Below are positions 16,854 through 25,268 of a DNA stretch of 64,000 bases, piece by piece. The notes below the pieces were generated by a model. That model was not told the DNA's origin. It ran no database searches and saw only the letters and a program-made list of their open reading frames with translations. The position numbers and the translations under genes are program-made. Numbering within the stretch: position 1 is the first letter of the stretch; every line of letters starts with the position of its first letter. The stretch lies in NCBI RefSeq assembly GCF_004365915.1, contig NZ_SODI01000001.1, positions 496,001-560,000 on the forward strand. Reading direction: 5' to 3'. This DNA is from Cryobacterium psychrophilum. GTDB lineage: Bacteria; Actinomycetota; Actinomycetes; Actinomycetales; Microbacteriaceae.

Positions 16854-17543
16854 TCAGAGCCGTGGGCGCAGTTCCTGAGGGCGCAACCCTCGCTCCTCAA
16901 GTTCCCCAACCCATGACTTCTTGATGGCGGCCAGGCGTTTCTTGTCACTCTTCGACAGCGGAATGATCTGGGTAATAAGGTCGAAAGCCTGACCGATCAC
17001 GGCGGGCAGATCGTCGATAGCAACTGTGGAGGCTCGGTCGAGAATCTCGGCGGCGACCGTGGGGTCGACGCCATCCTGTTTGAGTAGCGCAAGGATCTCG
17101 CGGGCATCCTTTTGGCCTTTCTCCGAGAAGTGTCGGTCGAGCAGTGCCGCCATCTTTGTTGCAATGTGCGCTTCCAGTCGCAGGAGTGTCCATTTTTCGA
17201 AGGACAGCTCGTCGGGGTATTCCGCGAGCACCTCGACCTTCAGTCGTAGTTTGCCTCCGAGTTGAGATTCGTACGGGAGGTAGATGTCGAGGTGGACATT
17301 GTCGATCGTCGCACGGAGCTTCTTGCCCTGGTGGTTGTTACTAGTTGAGATGTCGGTCATCAGCTGCTCAAGCTTGTGTCGGCTCTCTTGCGAGGTGATG
17401 AGGTCGATGTCGAGACTGATTTCCCCTCCGACACGAACGAATGTTGCCCAGCCCCCGATGAGAATCGAGGGTTCGAGATCATGGCCCAGCCGATCGACCA
17501 GCGCACGGATGACTCCGTCCTTGTCCTCGTAGAGATTAGGCAC
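16854..17543 (-). CDS. AbiEii-like nucleotidyltransferase toxin
   Basis: A 229-residue protein with the DNA polymerase-beta-like nucleotidyltransferase signature: GGWATFVRVGGEISLDIDLI, where GG and the D-x-D pair bind nucleotide and metal. A helical C-terminal half follows (HIATKMAALLDRHFSEKGQK and later FDLITQIIPLSKSDKKRLAA). AbiEii-type toxins modify RNA, often tRNA, and give phage abortive infection. The start ATG 17543 overlaps the last codons of the partner gene by 8 bases. The usual AbiEii length is closer to 280-300, so this is a compact version. Confidence 0.75.
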   Translation of the reverse strand: MPNLYEDKDGVIRALVDRLGHDLEPSILIGGWATFVRVGGEISLDIDLITSQESRHKLEQLMTDISTSNNHQGKKLRATIDNVHLDIYLPYESQLGGKLRLKVEVLAEYPDELSFEKWTLLRLEAHIATKMAALLDRHFSEKGQKDAREILALLKQDGVDPTVAAEILDRASTVAIDDLPAVIGQAFDLITQIIPLSKSDKKRLAAIKKSWVGELEERGLRPQELRPRL

Positions 17544-18147
17544 TGGTTCGCTGCTCCCAATCCGCGGCCGGGAACAAGGTCGTTTTCAGCGCGCGAGTGA
17601 ACTCGGCGGCTTGCCATCCTGGGCTTGCCCAGAGGTCGGCGTAGGTCTGAGCGAGACTGGCGTAACCGGACCGCCATTTCCGTGCCGCGTCCTGATCCTC
17701 GGTGAGGATGATGACCTCATCGCCCGCCGGAAAGTCCACCTGCGACACAGTGCGTGTGGTGTAGATGATTCGTCGGCCGAGATCGGCAACAGTATTGCGG
17801 CCACCGAGGTAGTGCACGGCGGCGGTACTGCCACTGAGGGCGTAGTCGGCTTCGCCGTCATCGAGAAACGTCTGGGCGGCGGGCAGCGTTGTAGAGACCA
17901 CAGTGTCGGCGCGCAGGTTACGGTGGGCAGCGAAGGCATCGAGGAGCTTCTCCGGCGCGACGACAGTGTAGCCGCGACGGGAATTCGCGCGGACGGCACC
18001 GATATCGAGGAGTCGTCCCAGCGCCTGATGAGTAGTGGACGGTGCGACCGACGCCGCTTTGGCGATATCGCCAATGCTGTTCCAGTCACGCTGTCCCCCC
18101 AGTGCGGCGTCGGCCAAAGTGCGCCAGACTATCTCCACGTTCTTCAT
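17536..18147 (-). CDS. AbiEi-like winged-helix antitoxin partner
   Basis: A 203-residue protein. The N-terminal winged helix (WNSIGDIAKAASVAPSTTHQ, ALGRLLDIGAVRANSRRGYT) is followed by a domain resembling the AbiEi C-terminal region (DYALSGSTAAVHYLGGRNTV, FPAGDEVIILTEDQDAA). It lies directly upstream of the nucleotidyltransferase and overlaps it, the arrangement of type IV/AbiE-type toxin-antitoxin pairs in which this partner represses the operon. ATG 18147 was chosen because the winged helix begins soon after. The longer frame to 18363 is low-complexity and contains the probable promoter. Confidence 0.7.
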   Translation of the reverse strand: MKNVEIVWRTLADAALGGQRDWNSIGDIAKAASVAPSTTHQALGRLLDIGAVRANSRRGYTVVAPEKLLDAFAAHRNLRADTVVSTTLPAAQTFLDDGEADYALSGSTAAVHYLGGRNTVADLGRRIIYTTRTVSQVDFPAGDEVIILTEDQDAARKWRSGYASLAQTYADLWASPGWQAAEFTRALKTTLFPAADWEQRTSA

Positions 18148-18429
18148 ACTGCCATCTTCGCATATTTCATAAAAACATGGAAAACTGCTTCCGTATTTAT
18201 ATGAAAATAAGCAGGGGCGCCCCTGCCCACATTTCACCCGTCCCTGTGAGCGCTTGACTTTCAGATTGGGCTTCATCTCAACAAAGGTTCCTTTGACGAA
18301 GAGTGCTGCCAGCACCCCATAACCTTGAATTGTCATTTTCAGTGTCAATCGCCAAGAACACATCTGAATGCGACGGGTCGAATTCGCGACAAGGTGATGT
18401 TGAGCGACCTGCCTTAACTTCCTCTCCGA
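18148..18429. promoter_or_regulatory. AT-richer upstream region of the AbiE-like pair
   Basis: This gap is noticeably AT-rich for the window (runs such as ATTTCATAAAAACATGGAAAA at 18161-18181 and TTATATGAAAATAAG near 18196). It should hold the promoter and the binding sites for the winged-helix partner. No exact operator repeat could be fixed by eye. Confidence 0.4.
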
Positions 18430-18854
18430 TCAGTTCGCCCGTTTCCACGGGATCGTCGTTCCCGGGACCTTTCGCGACAGCCTCTACATCCTTGACGGAC
18501 TCCTCGAGCAGCAAACCGCGGTCTGCAACCCACCGAGCTCATGACCGACACCGCCGGCTACTCCGGCAACACTGCCGAGAAGGCCAGGAAGATCAACTCG
18601 GCGCCCTCGGACTCGTCGTCAACGCCATAGTCCTCTGGAACACCCGTTACATCGACGCCGCAGTGAACCAACTCCGTGCCGAGGACCACCCCGTCAACGA
18701 CACCGACGTCGCCCGACTCTCACCCCTGATCCGCGACCACATCAATCTCCTTGGCCGCTACCGCTGCAGCACCAGCGACCTCTCGAAAGAAGGCCTCCGA
18801 CCCTTCCGAAACCCGAACAGCCCAAATAGTCAGGCCCCGAGCCAGGACCCTTAG
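18430..18854 (+). pseudogene. Tn3-family transposase C-terminal relic
   Basis: Pieces in two frames spell the end of a Tn3 transposase. FRDSLYILDGLLEQQTAV comes first, then in another frame ELMTDTAGYSGNTAEKAR, then in a third QEDQLGALGLVVNAIVLWNT, RYIDAAVNQLRAEDHPVNDT and DVARLSPLIRDHINLLGRYR. At least two frameshifts and an internal loss of the segment containing the last catalytic region make it non-functional. A matching resolvase relic lies at 23416-24015, possibly from the same transposon. Confidence 0.7.
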
Positions 18855-18936
18855 CGCACGTTTCCGCTCCATTACTGCTCAGACCCCTGCTAAGCACGTT
18901 AAGCGTGTCTCGGACACTGTGCCGTGTGCTGCAGCG

Positions 18937-19905
18937 CTACGCCGCTTTCAATAGCGCCGCGAGTTCCTCCAAAGCATCTTCTCCCGTCGTGTCTCGAACC
19001 AGCAGCGGCAGTTCGATCAGCGGCACTGTATCGAGGTGCTCGCGGAGCATTTGCAGACAGGCGTCTTCGCCTTTCCTGCGTTCGGCGAGGAAAGAGCCGG
19101 CATCGGCAGGAGATCGGCGGTTGACAACAATGGACGCGACGTCGATCCCCAAACCGCGCAATTGTCTGACAATGTCAAGGGATTCGGCGACGGGCATCTT
19201 TTCAGCGAGAGTCACGATCACGAAGCCCGTGGTGGTGCCATCGGTGATCCTCTGCCGCATGCGGGCGAATCGGTCACGACGGGCGATCAACGTGCGCCTC
19301 AGTTCTGAGTCGGCAGCCGCCTCTTGGTCTTCACCGCCGACAATTCCACGGGCGGCCGCGGCGAATCGGTCCGATCTGGAGCGGCTGGCGAGCAGTGATT
19401 CCGTCCACCCCGTCAACATCTTCGGCAGGGTGAGCAGGTGCAGCGTGTGGCCTGATGGCGCAGTGTCGAAGAGGACGAGGTCATATGCGTCGAGACCATG
19501 GTCGATGAGTTCGGCGATCCGTTCGAGGACGGCTGACTCGTGGCTGCCCGGTGCTGTCTTCGCGAGCTCGAGATGCTGCTTCGCCGAGCGGTGCAGCCGC
19601 TCGGGAAGGAGCTTCATCATCGTGGCGCTGACAGCCGTGAAATGACGCTCGATGGTGGTGTGCGGGTCGATCTCAACGGCATCCACATATCCAATGGATG
19701 CGGTGAAAACTCGCGCGGCAGAATCGGACAACGTCATGTCCCAGATATGGCCGAGGTTGTGTGCCGGATCCGTGGAAACGAGCAGCACTCGTCCGCCGTT
19801 CCGGGCGCGAGCAAGAGCCAAGGCCGATGCCACGGACGTTTTACCTACTCCGCCCTTGCCTCCGACGAAGAGCACTCTCCGCTCGCCAGCGAGTGTCAGC
19901 AGCAT
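18937..19905 (-). CDS. ArsA/Get3-family ATPase
   Basis: Single-domain ATPase of 322 residues with the deviant Walker A GGKGGVGKTSVA near residue 15, STDPAHNLGHIWD (switch I), DTAPSGHTLHLLTLP (switch II) and a C-terminal helical domain. Homologues drive arsenite efflux or deliver tail-anchored proteins. The usual arsenite cysteines are not evident, and the gene is the third of an operon after cstA and the cory-CC-star gene, overlapping the latter by 10 bases. A role in CstA assembly or regulation is therefore more likely than arsenic resistance. That last point is inference from position. Confidence 0.82.
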   Translation of the reverse strand: MLLTLAGERRVLFVGGKGGVGKTSVASALALARARNGGRVLLVSTDPAHNLGHIWDMTLSDSAARVFTASIGYVDAVEIDPHTTIERHFTAVSATMMKLLPERLHRSAKQHLELAKTAPGSHESAVLERIAELIDHGLDAYDLVLFDTAPSGHTLHLLTLPKMLTGWTESLLASRSRSDRFAAAARGIVGGEDQEAAADSELRRTLIARRDRFARMRQRITDGTTTGFVIVTLAEKMPVAESLDIVRQLRGLGIDVASIVVNRRSPADAGSFLAERRKGEDACLQMLREHLDTVPLIELPLLVRDTTGEDALEELAALLKAA

Positions 19906-20201
19906 CCGATATGGTCCAATGGTGAGCGGGGGATTCCGATGCGGCGATGCCAGGCGTGGAAGTTGTCCCAGACGGCGGGCAGGAGTTCGGCTGTGTAATA
20001 TGCGGCCGGGTCGGGCACGCCGAGAGCTTCGCCCAAGACCGCGATCATGAACAGGTCATCTTCGTCCTGCTTCTCCCGTTTGAACATCTGACGGTACGGC
20101 CCCACGTAGAACTCGTGCAGGCCCGCCTGAAAAGCTGACCAGCGCCGGAAGAACTCCTTCCGGCGCGGGTCAGTCGGTAACGGTCCCATTCGGTTAGACA
20201 T
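19896..20201 (-). CDS. cory-CC-star protein
   Basis: A 101-residue soluble protein rich in aromatic residues (EFFRRWSAFQAGLHEFYVGP, WDNFHAWHRRIGIPRSP) that ends in the diagnostic Cys-Cys-stop (DHIGCC). That terminus gives the family its descriptive name. It is wedged between cstA (8-base overlap) and the ArsA-like ATPase (10-base overlap). A C-terminal CC could bind metal or be lipid-modified. The strict co-conservation with an ATPase suggests a client or adaptor. The function is unknown. Confidence 0.8.
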   Translation of the reverse strand: MSNRMGPLPTDPRRKEFFRRWSAFQAGLHEFYVGPYRQMFKREKQDEDDLFMIAVLGEALGVPDPAAYYTAELLPAVWDNFHAWHRRIGIPRSPLDHIGCC

Positions 20202-21957
20202 CTTCGCTCACCGCGGTCAGTTCCGCGTCCGCGTCTGCGTTCGCGCCCGCGTCTTCGTCTGCGTCTGCGTCTGCGTCTTCCGGCGGTAAGTTCCTGGCGT
20301 TGCGCATGGCGATGATTGCTTCGACGGCGACCCACACGCTGGTCACGATGATGATGACGTCAAGCGTGAAGAGCACCCAATCCGGGTCGCTCGGGTCAGT
20401 GAAACTGGAAAGCTGTTCGAGCGCCGCCCAGAATGCCATGACGAAAACGATCACGAGCGGAATCATCGCTGTGATGGGGTTGCGCCCCTTGCGGATCAGT
20501 ATGACCGCGATGATTGATAGGCTCAGCGATGCCATCAGCTGGTTGGTGGTTCCGAACAGCGGCCAGATGCGTAGACCGCCCTCGCCTCCGAGTCCCTGTG
20601 AGAACGTCAGGCCGAGGCCGAGTGCCAAGACGATGAGGGTCGCGGGGATCTTGCCGATCTTGAGCTTGAAGGCCTCGGCGGCTTCCTGGACCACAAAGCG
20701 CAGCAGCCGCATTCCGGTATCCATCGTGGTGGCGGCAAACAGCACAGCCATCGTCGCCAGTACCGTCGCGCTCAGCGATGCCGGCAGGCCGATGCCGTTC
20801 TGCATCAGGTTCGCCCCGCCTTGGACGAAGGCATTGACCCCACCGGCGCCGAACGAGCTGTAGATTTCGTTCCACTCGGCAGCCGACTTGAATCCACCGA
20901 TGACGGCGAGGATCGTTCCCAGGGAGAGCAGTCCCTCACCGACAGCGCCGAAGTACCCGACGAAACGAGCATCCGTTTCCTTGTCAAGTTGCTTCGAGGT
21001 GGTGCCGGAGGCCACCATGCCATGGAATCCCGAGATGGCACCACACGCAATGGTCACGAACAGCAGGGGAATCATGCTTGGCGTGCCCTCGGGAACGTTC
21101 ATGTTGATGGCGGGGGCGACGATATCCGGTGGTGTTGCGGAGAACAGCGTGGCCAGCAGGACGGACCCAAACAGCATGATCAAGCCGACGAAAAGCTGCA
21201 CCCCATTGATGTAATCACGTGGCTGGAGCAGGACCCACACCGGCAGCAGCGAAGCGATCGCTCCATAGGCGAACAGGGCGACAATCCAGAATGTGGCCGG
21301 AGACATGCCCAGTGTTGATTCGGGGAGCACCACCGGAATCTGGTCGCCGACCACGATGAGCGCGTAGAGCACTACGACGCCGACGACGGTGACGGGCAGC
21401 AGGTGCCAGCGAAGCCGGTACACGGCCACACCCACCAGAAGGGCGACGACAATCGCGCCCCACACGGGGATGACCGCTCCCGGTGTGCTGATCAGGAGGT
21501 TCTTGATGACGACGGCGAATGCCGCGATCACCATGAGCAGGACAAGGAAAATCACGACCAGGAAAAGGTTGGCCCCGCGCTTACCGATGTACCGAGCGGA
21601 CAGGGCACCGATGGAACGTCCCTTGTTGCGCGTCGAGGCCCACAACGTTCCCAAATCGTGCATCCCGGCGAAGAATACGGTACCGAGAGTGACCCAGAGC
21701 AGGGCTGGAAGCCAGCCCCAGATCACGGCAATGGCAGGACCAACGATGGGGGCAGCACCGGCAACGGAGGTGAAATGGTGGCCCCACAGAATGAACTTGT
21801 TCGTGGGCATGTAGTCCACGCCATCCTTGAGCTCGTGCGCCGGGGTCACGAAAGCCTCGTTGAGCTTGTAGACCCTGCGCGCGAGGTACTTCGAGTAGAC
21901 AAAATAGCCCGCGGCCATGACGCCCAGGCCAATGATCATGAGAATCAAGGAACCCAT
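20194..21957 (-). CDS. cstA: CstA-family pyruvate/peptide transporter
   Basis: Carbon-starvation protein A, 587 residues, about 16 membrane segments. Motifs are GHHFTSVAGAAPIVGPAIAV, DLGTLWASTRNKGRSIGALS, TIACGAISGFHGMVASGTTS and the C-terminal FGTTNQLMASLSLSIIAVIL. The family imports pyruvate or peptides under starvation. ATG 21957 is preceded by GGAGGGGGG, an unusually strong ribosome site. The cytoplasmic tail is an Asp/Ala repeat (DADADADEDAGANADADAEL) encoded by a GC-hexamer run near 20230-20275. It heads the operon with the cory-CC-star and ArsA-like genes. Confidence 0.92.
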   Translation of the reverse strand: MGSLILMIIGLGVMAAGYFVYSKYLARRVYKLNEAFVTPAHELKDGVDYMPTNKFILWGHHFTSVAGAAPIVGPAIAVIWGWLPALLWVTLGTVFFAGMHDLGTLWASTRNKGRSIGALSARYIGKRGANLFLVVIFLVLLMVIAAFAVVIKNLLISTPGAVIPVWGAIVVALLVGVAVYRLRWHLLPVTVVGVVVLYALIVVGDQIPVVLPESTLGMSPATFWIVALFAYGAIASLLPVWVLLQPRDYINGVQLFVGLIMLFGSVLLATLFSATPPDIVAPAINMNVPEGTPSMIPLLFVTIACGAISGFHGMVASGTTSKQLDKETDARFVGYFGAVGEGLLSLGTILAVIGGFKSAAEWNEIYSSFGAGGVNAFVQGGANLMQNGIGLPASLSATVLATMAVLFAATTMDTGMRLLRFVVQEAAEAFKLKIGKIPATLIVLALGLGLTFSQGLGGEGGLRIWPLFGTTNQLMASLSLSIIAVILIRKGRNPITAMIPLVIVFVMAFWAALEQLSSFTDPSDPDWVLFTLDVIIIVTSVWVAVEAIIAMRNARNLPPEDADADADEDAGANADADAELTAVSEDV

Positions 21958-22054
21958 AAAGTTTCCCCCCTCCTTGTTAAGCCGCGCGAGTGAAACGGCA
22001 CGACATTGTGCTGGTGAACAGAGTGACGCCAGTATTAACATCCAATACTACGCA

Positions 22055-22636
22055 TCAGGTCTTGTAAGGAATGACTTCATTGCCCTGCGCTTCGGGGATG
22101 GTGCCACTGGTTGAGCGTTTAGCAAAACCGTGCCGATAACCGAACGGATGCCGCCCTCGCAAGCGCGCAAGCGGAATCCGGTGATCAGTAACCAGGTTCG
22201 AGAACTTGTCGCCGTTAAGTTCTGCCAGCACTGATACGCCGTTCAGTGCAAATTCATCGTCCAAGAACCTCTGAATCGTTGTGAGGCGTTGCAGTCCATC
22301 GATGACTTCGTAAACTCCGTCGTCCTCGGCGAAATAGCAGACGGGGATCGGCACGTTGAGCAGCAGCGACTCGACGAGGCGGGAGGCTTTGCCGCTGTCC
22401 CAGACGTACTTTCGCTGGTATGCGATATTGAGACTGATCCTGCCGGTCCGAATGTCCTCACGGATTGAACGGACGCCGAGGTCGTAAGGCTGTGTAACCA
22501 ACTTGCGCTCGTCAGGGGCGATTGAAAGTGGCTCCGCCTGTTCGGTATCATCGCTGTCGTCGGGACCGTCGAGGGGATTACGGAGATCAGTACTGTCCTC
22601 GTCTTGCAGGGCAGACGTATCGTTGTGCGTTGTCAT
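22055..22636 (-). pseudogene. DUF262 protein truncated after the ParB-like nuclease fold
   Basis: A 193-codon frame with the DUF262 (GmrSD N-terminal, ParB/sulfiredoxin-like) motifs SLNIAYQRKYVWDSGKASRL, ESLLLNVPIPVCYFAED and YEVIDGLQRLTTIQRFLDDE. In DUF262 restriction or nucleotide-sensing proteins the catalytic DGxQR loop is followed by several hundred residues. Here recognisable sequence ends near LVTDHRIPL, and the last 30 residues (GRHPFGYRHGFAKR) look foreign. ATG 22636 has AAGGA upstream. It is probably the remains of a type IV restriction or related defence gene. Confidence 0.6.
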
Positions 22637-23089
22637 GGTTTCCTTCTTGGAGACGATTCCGACTGTACCGCCCGTGATGGGTAAGCGGTCCCGTGGGTAA
22701 ATAGGCATAAACCGCCTCGTCGCTGGCGGGGCCGAGGTCGAGCTGGAGCGTCAACGTTCTGCCCAGGTCAGCGTCGAGTTCCACGGGAGGGAAGTAGCGC
22801 GGTGACGTGGTGCACGTGCTCGACGACGCTCGCCGACGTGAGATCCTGCTCGCTCGCTGCTTCTCGGTAGCGGGTCGGTTATCGCCCAGCTCGTCCCGAG
22901 CGGTCACGCCACCACTGACTCCGCTGCGATGCCCGTTTAGCCCGCGCGGGATTCTATTTGATCGAAGCAACACCCACTTCTTAGGTGGTTTGAAATGCTT
23001 CATCGTTCTTCGTCAGCAGCAGGTGTCCGGTTTCTCGCCTCGAGGCCTGGGAAGCGGAGGTCGATCATGTCCAGGAACGGCATCATCTG
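22637..23089. other. no supported gene; debris between defence relic and IS fragments
   Basis: Open frames here (for example minus 22587-23003) have mixed composition and no family signal. The stretch contains the DUF262 ribosome site at its left edge and nothing else I can support. Confidence 0.4.
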
Positions 23090-23330
23090 AGGGTTGATGC
23101 CGACGAAGAAGCCGTGTTCTGGGTGTCCTTTGATGCGGGGCGCGGCGTCAACGTCGGATCGAAATCGGCTGGAGTCTCCAAATCGACGGCGTATCGGTGG
23201 ATCGTCAAGCGCTTTGATCTCCTTCGATTTGCCGGCCACACCGTGCGGCATTGCCAAACCACGTTGCGCCTCACCGAAGCGCGGGCGAGGACCTTCGAAG
23301 AACGCCGATTGACGCAGCTGCGCCACGACG
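23090..23330 (+). pseudogene. IS30-like transposase N-terminal fragment
   Basis: Plus-strand frame reads ADEEAVFWVSFDAGRG, then NVGSKSAGVSKSTAYRWIVK and TVRHCQTTLRLTEARARTFE. This is the N-terminal helix-turn-helix region of an IS30-like element. No start codon or catalytic core is present, and the frame decays after 23330. It is a short relic; the family assignment is tentative. Confidence 0.4.
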
Positions 23331-23415
23331 CGACTGCAGCCAGATTGGTTCTTTGTCGGCAGGCGACCCCTGCCGGCCTAGCTCAACGCAGACGCTCGAG
23401 GCTTCGTCTTTCCAG

Positions 23416-24015
23416 TCAGCTTCGCGCCATCGGGTCGCAGTTCTCCGGATGGGAAACGTGACGGTAGAGGGTTTGTCGGGTTACCCCGAGTTCTTTGCAG
23501 AGGTCGCCAACGTGGGTTTCTTTCTGGTCCATGGCGGCCATGGCCAGGCGAACTTTGGCCGCCGTCATCTTGTACGGGCGACCGCCGTTTCTCCCTCGGG
23601 CGCGCGCCGCGGCGAGGCCGGCGATAGTGCGCTCGGATATAAGCGCCCGCTCGAACTCGGCCAGGGCAGCGAAAATCCCGAAGACAAGCTTCCCGGATGC
23701 AGTCGTGGTGTCGAGCGCGGTGCCCTCGCCGGTGAGTACCTTGAGACCGATGCCGCGGTCGGTGAGGTCATGGACCGTGTTGACCAGGTGGCGTAGATCA
23801 CGACCGAGTCGGTCGAGTTTCCACACAAGAAGGGTGTCCCCCTTCCGGAGCGCTTTCAGTCAGGCCGCCAGCTGCGGGCGGTCGTCCTTCTTGCCGGAGG
23901 CGTGGTCCTCGTAGAGGTTGTCTGGGTCGACGCCGGCGACCAGGAGCGCGTCCCTCTGTAGATCGGTGCTCTGCGACCCGTCGGCCTTCGACACCCGCAT
24001 GTATCCGAGAAGCAT
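23416..24015 (-). pseudogene. serine resolvase/invertase with an in-frame nonsense codon
   Basis: The complete frame from ATG 24015 encodes a Tn3-type serine recombinase. It has the catalytic Ser in YMRVSKADGSQSTDLQRDAL, the VWKLDRLGRDLRHL motif and a C-terminal Hin-like helix-turn-helix (CKELGVTRQTLYRHVS). Codon 52 is TGA (complement of 23860-23862) where homologues have a residue such as Cys in AAxLKALRKGD. The rest of the frame is perfect to 23416, so a single base change inactivated it. Restart at the GTG before WKLDR would lack the catalytic serine. Probably once part of the Tn3 transposon relic at 18.4 kb. Confidence 0.8.
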
Positions 24016-24101
24016 CCTCGACCCCTGTCATTTCTACGTTCGATTACGTGACAACCAAATCATAACCTCGCCGTCATGCAGACAAGTCACTTCTCCTGTG
24101 G

Positions 24102-24278
24102 CTTTCGGATTTATGTTGCGGGGTTCTTACTGACTTATATGTCGGTTGAGGTCACCCCGATGACGAGGGTGGCTACGCACCGCGTGAACGCAATTGCGCG
24201 CACCCGTTCGTCCGATGTGTGAAATTCCGTAAGCGAGGGGAAGACGTGCCAGCCACATGCGCGCGGCAAAACGATGAT
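24102..24278. repeat. about 175-bp dispersed repeat, copy 2
   Basis: Nearly identical to 16615-16794 (see copy 1), from CTTTCGGATTTATG to CGGCAAAACGATG. Immediately after it, on the minus strand, 24279-24312 encodes AIDSDNGSEFINH, the second catalytic block of a DDE transposase like the one at 36199-37275. The repeat is thus fused to transposase sequence and to the tail of the gene 24300-24732. Confidence 0.7.
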
Positions 24279-24312
24279 TGATGAACTCGCTGCCGTTGTC
24301 CGAATCGATGGC
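24279..24312 (-). pseudogene. DDE transposase micro-fragment
   Basis: Encodes AIDSDNGSEFINH on the minus strand, matching GIDSDNGSEFINHH of the intact transposase at 36199-37275. Only about 34 bases remain, between repeat copy 2 and the truncated secreted-protein gene. Confidence 0.5.
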
Positions 24313-24732
24313 GACCTGGCAGGGGGAATAGTTCGTGCGAATATGCCACCGTGGAGCGGAGCCGTTGCCAGCGCCATGGAAAGGGCTGGGGTCGCGTGCG
24401 TCGTTGATGCCGCGGAGAGCGTGGCGAACCCTATGGTGCAATCTGCGGCCAGAGTGCATCCTGCTGGGCACATGTCGTCGCAGTTCGGGTCAATCGGTCC
24501 GTCATGATGATCAGGGGACGCCATCGTCCCGGAAGACTGCGGAAGCTCCAGCAAGTGTTCCGCCGTCGCGGTGACCGTCAACTCCGAACGGTGAGCAGCG
24601 CCCGCCGGAGGAAGTATTGCGGCGTAAGCACTCGCTATCCCGCTCAGCGCGACGAGGAACACGAGCGCGGGAACTAGCAGGCGAGTACCTACGGACGGGC
24701 GACGGGCGACGGGCGAACCTAGTTGCTCTCAT
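24300..24732 (-). pseudogene. secreted Cys-rich protein, frameshifted by a 7-bp repeat and 3'-truncated
   Basis: ATG 24732 with AGAGGGG upstream starts TRFARRPS, but a three-copy GACGGGC tandem repeat (24694-24714) throws the frame off. With two copies the frame would continue VGTRLLVPALVFLVALSG and IASAYAAILPP, a good signal peptide. The mature part reads PDHHDGPIDPNCDDMCPAGC then TLAADCTIGF, a Cys/His/Asp-rich segment that could bind metal. The C terminus is replaced near 24310 by transposase and repeat debris. A CsoR-type box sits upstream (24816-24834), so it was probably a copper-induced exported protein. The family is not recognised. Confidence 0.6.
24694..24714. repeat. 7-bp tandem repeat GACGGGC x3
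   Basis: Three perfect copies inside the signal-peptide region of the gene 24300-24732. Loss of one unit restores a single frame from ATG 24732 through the whole signal peptide. This is consistent with slipped-strand expansion. Confidence 0.8.
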
Positions 24733-24815
24733 GCAGACCCCTCTCGCTCGAGTCGGAGTTCCACGACTGTCGTGTCCTGAGTGTAAATGGCGATCACTCG
24801 CAATCCACTGAGAAC

Positions 24816-24834
24816 TATACCCTATGGGGGTATG
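24816..24834. promoter_or_regulatory. CsoR-like copper operator
   Basis: TATACCCTATGGGGGTATG is a pseudo-palindrome of the ATACCC...GGGTAT type, identical in plan to the box before copB. It lies 84 bases upstream of the frameshifted secreted-protein gene (minus strand). The leader between box and start resembles that of the DUF3105 gene at 50 kb. Confidence 0.7.
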
Positions 24835-24840
24835 CCGTGG

Positions 24841-25268
24841 GAGTGTCGGTGCCACTACAGCATTCAAAACGGAAGAATTGGGATGCACTCTACGACGAAA
24901 TTCTCGACGTGAAGGCGTTCGCTGGACGTCCTCGACATCCCGCGCCGAGACGATGTTGATACGCCAGGTTGATACGCCAGCTCGGCGTTCTCAACGTGGA
25001 CTCGGATGTTCTTATTCCGACGGTAAGCCCGGACTAGTCCTGCTGGAGGGCCGTCGTACGAATTAGTGCCGAAGACGGAATCGACACTGTGAACCCAGTG
25101 AAACCCGGGGTCGGGGACACCTTGCTCCGGCGAGTCCCCTGGACATGTTTGGTTCGCCCGGACGCAAGTACGGCACGCCCGCGTGGGTGAAATCGCGTCC
25201 TGAGGGCTTACGGCCCTGTTTGTCGATTACGAGCGGCGATAGCCTTTCAAGAAAATGGAGGTGTGACC
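24841..25268. promoter_or_regulatory. upstream region of the SHOCT/cupredoxin operon
   Basis: No intact gene seen. It contains a 13-bp tandem duplication GTTGATACGCCAG (24955-24967, 24968-24980). A hairpin candidate GGGGAC...GTCCCC lies around 25112-25138 and could terminate transcription. The ribosome site GGAGG at about 25256-25260 belongs to the next gene. Confidence 0.4.

Noticed and set aside
18937..19905. Arsenite-efflux ATPase of an ars operon
   Set aside because: No arsB, arsR or arsD nearby and no arsenite cysteine set evident; operon context is CstA.
22587..23003. Possible 138-residue minus-strand gene
   Set aside because: Overlaps the DUF262 start, no ribosome site, mixed composition without family motif.
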